From: Spinellus fusiger
Lineage: Eukaryota; Mucoromycota; Mucoromycetes; Mucorales; Phycomycetaceae
Reading direction: 5' to 3'
Assembly: GCA_025094145.1 (NCBI GenBank)
Contig: JALLLS010000038.1
Coordinates: 248,001-312,000 of the forward strand
Length of the DNA stretch: 64,000 nt
Shown: positions 1 through 11,099 of the stretch, in pieces
Numbering within the stretch: position 1 is the first letter of the stretch
How the letters are laid out: each line of letters opens with the position of its first letter
Position numbers and translations under genes: made by a program
The notes under the pieces: model-generated
Databases searched by the model: none
What the model was told of the DNA's origin: nothing
What the model saw: only the letters and a program-made list of their open reading frames with translations

Positions 1-3000
1 ATTCATTACTTGAAAGTATAGAGATTGGACTCCATAGGTTTAGTTGTAAGAGCTATGACCGAAATAATCTCCAAATCTCTCAAAAGCACTTCGCCTTTTC
101 GATTTCCTTTTTTCACAAGTGCTTGAGTAGTGTAAGTGCCACGATGGAACTCCAAATACTAAAGAAAGAAAAAAGAGTGAGGACGAGTGAGAGTGAGCTC
201 TATTATTACAAGTCATGATACTATAAATGAGTCCAATTTACCAGCTCTCCTTTGTAAGATTGAATACGTTTAGACTCTGTTTCAAGGCTTTTGAAGAAAC
301 CAAGTGCAGTTCCAGGCCTGCAAGTAGGAAGTCCATTCTATAAACATAAAATAAAATAAAATCTCCAACGATGAACAGATAGGAATACTATTTTTATGTG
401 TAAGAATAGACTCACCACATCCTCTACACGTTTCAATCTCTCAAGCATTTCTGGAGTAGGTCCACCGCCACCATCTCCATGTCTAAGAATTCACTATTTG
501 TGTTAATACAAATAATCTGATATGAATAATAAAATAATAGTATGTACCCATAAACCAGCAAGCTGTGATTGACAGTTTCGATATCATGATTATTTTTTGC
601 ACTAATAGTATAATCCATAGTGTATGAGTGAATTGTCATTGTTCATTCAACCAGAAAACAAGAGAGAGAAAATATGACATACCATTTGTGCAATTCACTT
701 GGAGTGACGCTAGCGTTGTATCTAAGATAGTGCCGAATACAATATTATAGTTAGCTACTAATCACTCGTCATTATAGCAATGGCATCGTCTCATATTACG
801 TTTCTGCAGGAGTAAGATGAGCGAGAACACTAGAATTATCAATGCCTGTCCACCAGAAAGTTGTAAGGGGGAATGTATTGATGTTGTTCCAGGATAATTT
901 TTGTGTGAAAAAGTAATCACATCCAGATTGACAAAGAACTTGAGGAAGCTATTGATAAAGTAAACATCTTCACTGCCATTTCCTATGGACAATTCATAGA
1001 AGGATGTGTCTTACTTGAGCAGAGTAGCCTGTTTAGCAAAGATAAGAGTGGTTAGCATTATTAGTATTAGTATTATTATAAATTGTGATGCTTGGTGCTT
1101 AATGCTTTTTCTTTTTTCTTTCTTTCTTTTTTTAATAATAGTAATGAGCTTACCAAAAGAATCAGGAAGCCAGAATATTTTAGTACGTTTTCCAAAATGC
1201 TTTTCAAAGAATCTTTGTCTGAATTATCATAATGTATAAGATAAATACATCCTTTTCAACAGAAAGAGTAGAAAACCAATAAAATAATAGTGTATTACCC
1301 CAAGAGCATTTGACGGCAGAGTGATTCACCACTAGGCATATTGGTATCTAAACAAAGATAGGGTTTAAACATTAGAATACTCTAGGTCATCTCTCCACTT
1401 CTCAAGCCTTGTTATAACTTACCATGTTCAACCCAACTCTGTAATCAAAATGATGGTAATGATAAAGAATGGTTAAAACAGTATAGTTGCTTGTACCAAG
1501 TATGCGAATACATCGTATCCCATGGTTCTACTTACACCTCCAATGATTTCCCACTTTCCTTCTTTCTCCTTCTCTTTTATCTGCATAAAAGTCTCAGGAT
1601 AAAGGTCCTTGAGCCAATCGTATTGTTGAGCCTAAGAGATCAACTTGTATATCAGTACTGATCATCTTCTTTTGTTTGTAGTTTAGATAGACAAATACAG
1701 CATTGGGATCCACAAGCCCTTTATAATTATTTTGTGTTTACCTGAGAAGCAGTGAAGATATAATCTGGATAGCGATCCATTAGATTTAATTGTGAGGACC
1801 ATGAACGAGCCACTTTGCGTTTAGTCTCATTATAAGGCCATAACCAAGCTGTGTCTAAGAGGGAGATTATTATTTTTACCCAACAAATATCAATAAAAGA
1901 AGAAGAAAAAACAGGTGAGGAGCGTATAATTTACCAATATGACAGTTTCCGAGAGCAGTGACTTTGTGTTGACCTTGTCCATTTTTATGGGAAAGAAAGT
2001 CCTTTGCAAGTCTTTTACAATACAAGAAATCTGAGCTATCATTGATTAGGAAGTTATTGATAATCTCATTTAGTGTCCATAAAGCAGAGCGTGATCTAAC
2101 GGATCCTTCTTCTGTGTCATAGGCAATGCCTCTTATGATACTAGAATAATAGACGCCATACGTATTGTTGATTAAATAAAATCCTTGTTTATCTTTCATT
2201 CTTCTATAGATATGTTTACCTAAGATCATGAAATAGATCCTGAATGTGGTGAGAGGGAGACACCAAATCTGCCTTCTTGATTTGAAAGTACCGGTTAGGG
2301 TCAGGTACCATGGCATCGTTATTTCCAACACCAAACATGCCATTACATGCTGCTTCAATGTAAAACTTAAAGGTCTGTCCATGAGATGCTTTCTTGGTGA
2401 GAATATAATCATGGCGAGATTGATCGGCTAGGATTCACCTTGGTTAATCAACCCTACCTTTGGTACGTTTTATCACTTACATCCTCCTGTCAATCCTTGA
2501 AGAGGTATGCCTTCCTCACTCCACACCATGCCTTCACACTCCATGTCCCATTGAAATATTACTTCTCGACCAATAAATGCATCGGGAATACTAATGCTGA
2601 CAAGAAACCAGTGGGTAGACCAACTAGGACCAAATTTACGCTGATCATTTTGGAAATGTACAAATGGTTGCATCATCGCATCCTATAAACAAATAAACAA
2701 AACAAATAAACAAAAGAACAAAAGAACTATAATGAAGAGATGGACAAGCACTCCTTTTGACATGTCAACCTAAAAGCACACACTACCTTGAAAGTGATTC
2801 TCTGTACATAAGAAAAACATAGTGAATGAGCATTGAGCGAAAAAAAAAGAAAGACATTTGACACCTACCCCCAACTTCGGAACACTGTAAAAATGGAGAC
2901 TGACGTGAGGTTCTCCTGAATGCCTCAATTCCCATAGTCCTTGATGAATTCCCATTGTGTGGAACTGACCCCCACTTGCCATAAAGTTATTGATACGAGA

Positions 3001-3096
3001 CTTTGTTATGTTATGAGGAACACGCGGAGTAGTTTCCAGAGGAGGTTGTAGCGCAGTTGTGTCAAATGCTTCTTGGTAACTATGTTCTTGTCCCAT
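1..3096 (-). CDS. AMS1: Alpha-mannosidase, GH38 family, vacuolar/cytosolic Ams1 type (3' part off window)
   Basis: Glycoside hydrolase family 38 enzyme that trims alpha-linked mannose from free oligosaccharides; fungal Ams1 acts in the vacuole after delivery from the cytosol. The start is the ATG at 3096-3094. The gene is broken into about a dozen short exons by GT-AG introns. Reading leftwards one finds the N-terminal beta region ([10 protein letters not shown], then [10 protein letters not shown], at 2680-2500), [17 protein letters not shown] near 2350, the metal-binding motif (GNCHI, intron, [19 protein letters not shown], 1950-1790), the catalytic aspartate segment [10 protein letters not shown] near 1170, and [16 protein letters not shown] near 900. 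The left end carries [15 protein letters not shown] and stops at an intron donor, so only roughly the first 560 residues are present and the C-terminal domains lie outside. The intron 2141-2219 has no stop in the exon frame and can be missed. Family call is very secure; vacuolar location is inferred from homology. Confidence 0.93.
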
Positions 3097-3815
3097 CTTT
3101 ATTTATAGGATAATCTGTTCAGAGAGAGAAGGATAGCTTTAGGTGGATTCTTCTTTGCTTTGATAGTAAGAATGCCGCAAGGAGAAAGAGAAGGGAAAAA
3201 AAAGAGAGAAGAATATACTTTTATGCTCTTTTACACTTATCTTACATGTGATGGCGTACAGTGACAATTTATGTGCTGCATAAATTAAGAAATATACTTT
3301 CTTTTTCTATATTTTTATTTATTTATTTAGGAACAAGACAGTAGAAATATTATAAAATGTACTATAAACAAAGACATTCAATAAATCACTACAACCCTAC
3401 AGGCTAAGAAAAACATCAATTTTCATGCCACTTTAACATGAATAGAATGTGAATGATAAGAATCTATTAACAAGAAGAGGGCGACAATATTTTCATAGAA
3501 AACTTCAATGTATGGAATCACGAATCGAGTGACTTTCCCATGTACCAGGCGGAGAGATACACTGCAAAAGGTTAGGGAATAAAAATGATCTGAACTCAGT
3601 TGTCTCTACACACCAGGAGATCTTTAGGATATAAAAGGAAATAGTCGAAATACAATTGTTTAAGAAATGACAAATGGATTTGAGGAGGGAAAATAAAGTG
3701 AGATGTATTCATGTTAGTTTTTAAATAAAGATTATTATGTAGATTTGCCTGTAAATATCTGAATCCCATAGGAAACCACTTTCGATGTGGCGATGTATAA
3801 TATGAATACAAATAT

Positions 3816-4408
3816 CTATTCTTTTTTACAGAATGGAACTGGTCTGTGGAGACCATTTAATCCCTCTTCTGCAATTGTATAGATATCCTTTGATGCATTC
3901 ACATCTCTGTTCCAAACAATTCCACAACTTTGGCAAGCGTGGATGTTGTTGAAATTCACTAATACCTCAGTGAGGATATTTGTGTTGCAAGTATGGCAGA
4001 TCTTGAGAATAAAAAAGAAAACAAAACAGAGTAACTGTTAAAAGAGCATTTTATATTGAGTGAGAGGTCAATCATGTTTACCTTTGATGTAAGGAACTCA
4101 TCAACATCAACTACAAGAAGATCATCTTTTTGTCTCTTTTTCAATGATTGATATAAAATTCCTGGCAAACCAACACGATGACCTTTAAACTTGGAAGCAT
4201 TTTTTACCTTTATTCCTGTGCCATAAGCAACGACTGACAGCTTGGTAGGATCATACTCCAATCTTTTTAGGTGCCAATGCCCCTTTTCAATAATAAAATA
4301 ATAGTAAAAATAATTAGTTCGAGATTTATTAATGCACTCTCTATGTGTGTGTCGTATTACCCTTGTACTGGCACCTTCTTCTTGCCTTTGCCTTTTTAAC
4401 AGATTCAC
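3816..4408 (-). pseudogene. Fanzor (TnpB-like RNA-guided nuclease family), C-terminal RuvC/zinc-ribbon part
   Basis: Two exons joined by an 80-bp intron (4002-4081), preceded by another likely exon and intron, encode the nuclease end of a Fanzor/TnpB-like protein. In order they show VVAYGTGIKVKN, FKGHRVGLPGILYQSLKKR, the RuvC-II segment VVDVDEFLTSK with its acidic residue, a four-cysteine zinc ribbon (CHTCN then CQSCG) and the RuvC-III motif WNRDVNASKDI with its aspartate, ending at the stop at 3818-3816. Known Fanzors are RNA-guided DNA nucleases encoded inside eukaryotic transposons. The catalytic motifs of this part look intact. However, the sequence upstream (about 4410-5450) contains many stops and I could not trace a continuous path to the N-terminal part, so the copy is probably dead. 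The stop lies 209 bp from the element end. Confidence 0.8.
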
Positions 4409-5469
4409 TGGGGTTATTAAAATAAAAGAATATACAGTAGAAACTGACTAACATGTCAGACATAATAAACATACACAAACACTCACCAGATCACAACTGA
4501 TGGTTTATATGCCAGACAAAGGCAAACAAGTTAAAGAGGATAGAAGTTATGAATAACAACAGTCAGTGTAATTAGCAGGTATTAATATTCAAGCAGAAAA
4601 CAAAACGAAATTTCACAATTCATTTGCTTGATCAGAACCACCAAAGTAATGTAGACTACAACAACATCTAAAAAGAAAAGAATTGCTTAAAGAACAGTTG
4701 CCTAGTTACCCATTGTATTCAAATTGTGTGTTGTGTTCCTATTCATGTACCCTCTTTGATTTCCCTAGACCAGCCTTTGTAATAACACTCTATTTTTCGT
4801 CACTGCTAGAGACCCAATATCTATACATTTATCTCTCTAGTAGTCTTTTTGATAACCACAGTGCCCTTTATTGCAGAATAAAAGATATATTTTTACAAAG
4901 TTACATAGTATAGATCTTGAGGCTACTTATATATCTTTTTAAGCTATGAGGACCAAAGCTATACGATAATAACATCTCAGTAAATTCATAGATAGATCCC
5001 CTCCTCTTGTCCTATGTATGTTTCAAGGGAAGAGAGAACCCTTTTTCTTCTTCTTTTACAACAAAATCACTTTCTGGAATTCTATGGCCTTGAAGTACAA
5101 AGCCAAAATTATACACACTGTAGGACAGGACAGTTACCCTCCCCAGTCTGCTTGGATATTCTATGAAGACCGTGGCTATTGCTTGAGAACAGCGTATCCA
5201 TTCATTGACTGAATATTCATAATCACTTCAACTAACTCATTGTAACTGTTCTCAACAATAGTACTTAGTGATAATAAAGTATTGTTTTAAATACTGGGCT
5301 TAAGGCTTAAGGCAAATAGAGTGTGAATTGTTTGACTTGTGAATTTGACTTGTGAGTTTTATGAGTGGAGACTAGTGTATACATCACCAGAATAGAGAAA
5401 GAAAAATTATTTGTTTTGATATTCCCCTCCTTTTGTTATTTCCCACACTGCACATACAACTTGATGCCT

Positions 5470-5615
5470 AAGTACTCGTCAAGATGAGCATAACTGAGTA
5501 AGTTATTGTGCCATTATTAACAAAGAGAAACAATAGAAGGAGGTGATAGACACTACCAAAGACTATTCTAGTGATAAAAAGGTAAGCAGCATCTTCATCT
5601 GGGCTTGAATTCAAT
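5470..5615 (-). pseudogene. Probable N-terminal segment of the Fanzor gene in element A
   Basis: On the minus strand this stretch reads YLFITRIVFGSVYHLLLLF then VNNGT. The same segment with few changes occurs in the shortened element at about 33310-33440. The conservation at protein level in two element copies, and a resemblance from memory to the helical N-terminal region of Mucorales Fanzor proteins, suggest it is the start of the same gene whose nuclease domain lies at 3816-4408. A following block reading YAHLDEYLGIKLYVQ (about 5430-5470) is also shared by the two copies but lies in another frame and carries a stop in this copy. The exon structure could not be resolved. Confidence 0.4.
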
Positions 5616-5932
5616 GTAATCTACAAGACATAGTACTGACTCTTCTTCTTCTAATAGATAATCTATAGCTTATTGTTCTCAAGACAAGTATGAAGTACAA
5701 GGTAAGCATATTATCTCTCTTGATTGAATTATTACTAATACACTCTTCTGTTATTAGATAAGTCAAGACTCTTCTCAAGTCAGTCTCGGGTGGTCTATTC
5801 TTCCTTCCATACTGTCTAAGGTGTCTAGGCTGTCTTGGGTATACTCCTGAGCATATTTATCTATCTCCCAAGGATAAAGCACAAAGCTTTTAGGGTGTGG
5901 ATTCTATTGCTATGAGGGAATGCACTTGGGTA

Positions 5933-5963
5933 GTAGCTATAGTCATACTATAGTATTAGCTAC
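5933..5963. repeat. 31-bp palindromic element near the right end of element A
   Basis: The arms GTAGCTA and TAGCTAC enclose the inner palindrome ATACTATAGTAT. The identical 31 bp occur in the shortened element at 33637-33667. It lies 207 bp from the right end of element A and 204 bp from the right end of element B. Confidence 0.7.
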
Positions 5964-6170
5964 ATTATTATAATAAACAATTTTATTCATAAACAATATA
6001 TTCCATTGATAATACAATTTGATATTGAGGTATCCACAAAAAGAAACAATTATTTGGATACTTACAAACCTTTTGATTTTAAACACAATCCCATAAAAGG
6101 GCAAAATATTTTTGGACGTAAAGGAAGGAGGCATCACCGCTTAAAGGCCAGAAAAATCTCCTGGTGTGTA

Positions 6171-8728
6171 GAAGAAAGAAAAAGAAAGGACACCAACGCT
6201 CACTGTGTACACTAAAGATTGTATTTTTCCTCTCTACCACTAAGATTTCCTGCCAAACTGAATCGACCAGCAAAGCAATATCTCCTACTATAAATGAAGA
6301 GAGATCAGTGGTACATGTGTCTATTGACGAACTATCCCACATTGAGAATAAAGACAAACATAGCTTTAATAAAGCACGTGTTGGACAAAGAGTTTGCTTG
6401 ACATACCATAAAAACGTCATTTATGGAGCTCCTTAATAGTGGTAACATTCATAATGGCAGCATTCACTGTTTTAAACAGGCTATTTTTAAAAGAAAACAC
6501 TATTCCAAATGACGAGCTATTTATTCATTTTATTCTTAATGAATTCCACATGGCGTGAGTGAAAATAAAGTAAATAAGAAAGGTAGAAAAGGAAACAGTC
6601 TCTACAAACCCCCTTCTTCTTTTCTTCTTTTATCCAAGAGTATTACACCTATTGGATTAGGAGATACTTATTCTAGAGTGATAATAAGGTGCTTATGAGC
6701 AATGAATAGTGCGGAACAAGCCATGACGGATGTGAAGTGACATTGGTTGCTTGATTCTCTCGGGTTTTCAAAGACACGATGTTATTAGTAGCACGTTTCA
6801 TAAAGACAGTAAAGTGTGTGTCAATAGCAATGGACTAAATAAGATATGTCCGTGGCTATTTCTTTTTTTTCTTTCTTAAATATCAATATAAATAATAAAA
6901 GGCCCTGAGACTGTAAGCATGCCAAAGAGTTTATTGGAACTCATTGCAGATCTCCGAGTCAATGCACAGGCCATCTCAAGAAAAGTGCAAAATAATACTA
7001 AGGTGTTGGGTAGATACTGAATAGAGTGTATTTCACGCTGTTGGATTCAGGCCTCCAATGAGATGGACAGAATATCCGTTCTTTATTTCTTACGCCCACT
7101 CTGCTTTATTCTATTGGCATTTTATTCTATTGGTCTTCTTTCTTTTTAACACTTCAACAGGATATTGATTTCTTGGGCGCTCTTCATGCCTACCTGGTAC
7201 TAAAAATAATAATAGATCCTCCATGGGTGGTTACATAAAGACTGGGTTTGTCTATTGTCTATGGATTGTTTGTATTACAGCATATGTCGTGTTGAAGCAA
7301 CACCATGTGTGCTTCAGTCGGGAGTCTTGCTGTCATTTGCAGTGCGAATGAAGGAGTACGGATTGTAGATAGTACAGGCTATGTATTGCCACCTGTTTAG
7401 ATTGTGTTCTTTAGAGCCTATACTGTACATCTGGAGTGTCTGTTGGGATTGCTATTTCACAGGGGCTATGATACAAACAGTCCTTTCTCCTGGCTCTTGT
7501 CCTTATTTCCCACTTTTCAAAGGCACCCATGAGTACAAACTGAGCCTTATTGAGGCGGCATTTTGATTCTATCACATCCTTTTGATTCAGCGTACAGGCT
7601 CCTACGAACCTCCAGGCATGTTTGTTCCTGAATGAAGCAAGAGACAGCATGGACAGACTGGAAATAAGAATGTCAATGATGTTGATATTACCATGGCAAT
7701 GAATCATAGCTGTTGTTTATAATAGATTAATACCCAATCTCTATATAATTAATAATAGCACTGACATTTACTACTATTACTACTACTGCAAAAGACAGCA
7801 CCTATTCTCAATAAAGGCATTGATCAGCGGTGTTTAGTATATTCTGTTCTTATGATGAGTGCAACCCTAGGACACACCCACCCTTTGGATGCTCCACTCT
7901 GCCCACATCAATGGGCTCGTGTGCTATTATTATGAAGACAGTCACAGTGGATGTTCTTGGATAAAGATCTCTCTTCCTCTCTCTAATACCACCCATCTAC
8001 AGTCAAAGAGGTGCCTGTAGAAAAGAAGAAAAATAAAAAGAAAAGAAAAGGAGAGAGGAAGAACAGTCCAAAAGGATCTAGGGTGGCAGTGTGGTTGTTG
8101 TTTTCATAAGTGACTGCCACCCAACTAGACAAAAGATCGCTGACACATGGCTTGATCGTTGGTTCAAACTGCGCATCCCCACCTTTTTTTTTCTTTTTTT
8201 CTGCTCATTCTCTGTTGGACGCTGCCTAGTTTTTATTCCATTAGAAAGGCCTTCAAAAATGACACAGTTTCACTGCAGGGACAATTCTGCCTTTCTATTG
8301 GTGGAGCAGGAAGACATAAGTGAGATGAGAAAGTTAAGCAGAGAAAATCCCTTGCCTATTGTTGTGTGCTTGCTTTATTTTATTTCTCCTCTTATAATCC
8401 ACACTTTACGCTTATATCTATTTCCACCTCTCTTTCTTTCTCTTTTTTTTTTATTTCCCTTTGGATTGACACTGCCATTGCCATTGGCTGTGTTTCTTAT
8501 TACTACGCCCTCTTTCTCTCCTTTCTCTTTCTCTCAGTGCCACTCCATCGACGCCCCTCCTAATGTCCCATACTACAGAGCCCATTTCAATTCTTAAATC
8601 CTCTGTAAGTAAGCCTCTATCTGCTAATACTGGAAAACTCAATCCATCCAATCTGCTCCATGTGTGCCTGTCTATAGCCCCAAACAGGACCTACGCCCAG
8701 TGAATACCCCAGAACAGCCCGTATTGTC
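6171..8728. other. Intergenic region, no supported gene
   Basis: About 2.5 kb between element A and the PH-domain gene. Open frames here (for example 6164-6436 and 8091-8597 on plus, 7411-7707 on minus) show no family motif. The one at 8091-8597 runs through pyrimidine tracts typical of a 5' leader. Possible very short exons at 6920-7010 (MPKSLLELIADLRVNAQ) and near 7160 (DIDFLGALHAYL) look protein-like but could not be joined into a gene. Confidence 0.4.
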
Positions 8729-10288
8729 ATGAGTGACGACGATGACGAAGACTACCACCACGACCCACTCCACCGCTATTTATCCGATGGAGAGGAAGAT
8801 GACCCTTCTGCTGTGCCCCTGTCAGAACAGGCAGTGGAGCTTCTAAAGACAGAGAAAGTAGTGAACTCTGGCTATCTCCTCAAAAAGGGTGAAAAGAGAA
8901 GGGTAATGTGTCCGTTGCTGTTATTATCCAACTCACACCTACAGTAGACATGGAAGAAGCGCTGGTTTGTCCTAAGAACCACCAAAATGGCCATGTACAA
9001 AGATGACAAGGTAACGCATCTCCACCCCAACCACCATCACCTCACACCATGCATTGTCAGGAATACAAACTCCTGCGGATTATTGATCTACATGAGATCC
9101 ACAGTGTAGTACAGGTGACATCCAAGAACAAGTACAAACATGTCTTTGCCATTATCACACCCAAGAGAATGTACTATGTTCAGGCCAAGGACCAGCAAGA
9201 AATGAACACATGGTTTGAGCACATTGAGCACACCAAGCGAGAGTTAAAGCTCTACGACACAGAAGAAGATGCAAGTCTAATGGACCGTGACCAGGACTAT
9301 GCAAAAGATGTCATTAGTTCCTACCAGTCCAAACATGCAGCCACCACAGGAAACCAACACCGCTCTTCCACTCACATGATGGCACTGCAGGAGGGTCCTT
9401 CAGGCAGTGTTTCGCCCATAGAACACAGTACTGCCCAGGTGCCTCCTCTTGACATCCCCAGTGCTCAGCGGCTTTTTTCTTCTTCGCAGGCCTACACCTA
9501 CTCTACGCTCCAGGGAACATCGCTCCAGGGAACATCCCACTACGAGCCTGGCTCTTACTCTACATCTAATACCTACCCACTCTCGCCTGCCTCTGATCGA
9601 CAGGCACAACTCCACATCACAGAAGGACTGGCCAGTTCAGAAGATGATGAAGACTACTTTTGCGACAATGACAGAAGAAACATACAAATGGAAGAAACAC
9701 GCAACAAGGTGCTTATTGAGGGCTATCTGTTGAAATTGGGACGCAACAAGGGATGGAGAAAGCGCTGGTTTGTCCTAAGAACAGACACACTGGCTTACTA
9801 TGAAGATGACAAGGTAGGACTTTCTCATGTGTTTTTCTAGTCACTGAGCCAATGCATAGGAGTATTCTCCTCGGCGTATTATTCCTCTGACCCACATCCT
9901 TGACTCTCTTGAGATTGAGCCCATGAGTAAAAGCAAGCGGTTCTGCTTCAAGATCATCATTCCCAAACGCAGCTATGTGCTTTGTGTCGGCACAGAGGTG
10001 GAGTTGGAATCGTGGCTCGATGCCTTGAGTGTGGCTGTCAGAAGAGTGAAGAAGGACGGAGAAGGGAGAGTAGGCACTGCAGCGACACCACGGCCACTGT
10101 CGCAGATCCCTGAAAACGACGCCTTGAGATGTACGACGGTCTCCTCCAACGAGTCATTTGATAATTCCAGTTATATCAGTGGGGCAGGAGGGGTTGGAGG
10201 AGCAGGAGGGGCACTTGGAGGACATCCTTCCATTGGTATGGGAAGAGTTCATTCACGACACTCGGAGCGACTTGGTAAAGCAAAGTAA
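8729..10288 (+). CDS. Double PH-domain protein, Opy1-like
   Basis: Four exons (8729-8902, 8948-9010, 9061-9813, 9860-10288) give a protein of 472 residues. After an acidic N-terminus (SDDDDEDY) come two pleckstrin-homology domains, each opening with the typical signature: GYLLKKG, then TWKKRWFVLRT, and in the second GYLLKLGRN with GWRKRWFVLRT. The first spans about residues 48-160 and the second about residues 330-440, separated by a Ser/Thr/Pro-rich linker. PH domains of this sort bind phosphoinositides at membranes; yeast Opy1, which has two, senses PI(4,5)P2. Assignment to Opy1 rests on domain order only. The C-terminus is Gly-rich. All exon phases close exactly. Confidence 0.85.
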
Positions 10289-11099
10289 AAGCACCGTAGA
10301 TGTGTGTGCAATCAGCAAAACACCTCAACAACACACCTCAACAACACACCTTAACACCTCAACACCTACACCTCAACACCTCAACACCTTAACACACACA
10401 TACACACGCCTGTTATTCTCCATGCAGTGTGGACATGGTAGATCCCTCCTATGGCATCCATTCACACCTGTGTTGGCTTGTCTATCTTGCTTACCTGCTC
10501 ACTTATTTATCTACCTATTTATCTACCTATTTATCTACCTATTTATCTATCTATTCATCTAATTTACCTTTAGCCTAATAGGATGCAACCCTCCCTTTTC
10601 TTTTTATATGTGTTTAGCTTGGAAGGATGGCCTTTTTCTCTACAGAGTCTATCTATCTAAGAATGTATGTATATAGATATAGATATATAGATATAAAGAA
10701 AACAAAGAAAGCAACAGCACTGTCTTCTTTCTAATGGTGGTTCTTATCATTATCTTGTTCTTCTATATGAATTGTGTTTGTTGCTGTCTTCTGCGTGACA
10801 TGGATCTGCTGAATAGTCTACAGTCACGGATCAGTCCACAGGGGAAGCAGCACGCAGAGATGGATCTCCTTGACGATCATCATCCCACCAAAGGGTCTTT
10901 TTTTATTTATTTATTTATTTATTTATATATCAATATACCTTGCACACAAAAAGAACCGTTTCATTAAAGTCAATGGTATTAGCAGTGGATTGGAGAGTAG
11001 TCTCCCCCACTCCCTGTGTTCTCTTTGGCACCTACATTGCACGTCACACTATAGACCCTTTTCTCTCTCTCTCTCTCTTTTCCTTTCCTTCTCTCTCTT
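10289..11099. other. Intergenic spacer with simple repeats
   Basis: No gene is seen. It holds an ACACCTCAAC-type repeat at 10321-10395, a 12-bp TTTATCTACCTA repeat at 10504-10560, a TTTA run near 10902-10925 and a CT tract just before the next start codon. Confidence 0.6.

Larger units (their letters stand above)
3607..6170. mobile_element. TIR element A with TA target duplication, carrying a Fanzor gene
   Basis: The two ends form a perfect inverted repeat: TACACACCAGGAGAT at 3607-3621 and its reverse complement at 6156-6170. If the terminal TA dinucleotides are the duplicated target, as in Tc1/mariner-type insertion, the terminal inverted repeat proper starts CACACCAGGAGAT. The 2.56-kb interior holds Fanzor coding remnants on the minus strand and no recognisable DDE transposase. 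A shorter relative lies at 32617-33871 and shares about the last 1 kb at high identity plus roughly the first 40 bp. This makes the boundaries much firmer than one copy would. It is inferred that the element moved with a transposase supplied in trans. Confidence 0.8.

Noticed and set aside
6920..7210. Possible small gene with MPKSLLELIADLRVNAQ and DIDFLGALHAYL
   Set aside because: Splice sites joining the pieces are weak and no complete frame results.
8160..8180. GGTTCAAAC resembling a tRNA B box
   Set aside because: No matching A box or cloverleaf could be built around it; no tRNA gene was convincing anywhere in the window.
8091..8597. 168-codon open frame before the PH-domain gene
   Set aside because: Composition follows CT and T tracts, no family motif, and it ends in the leader of the next gene.
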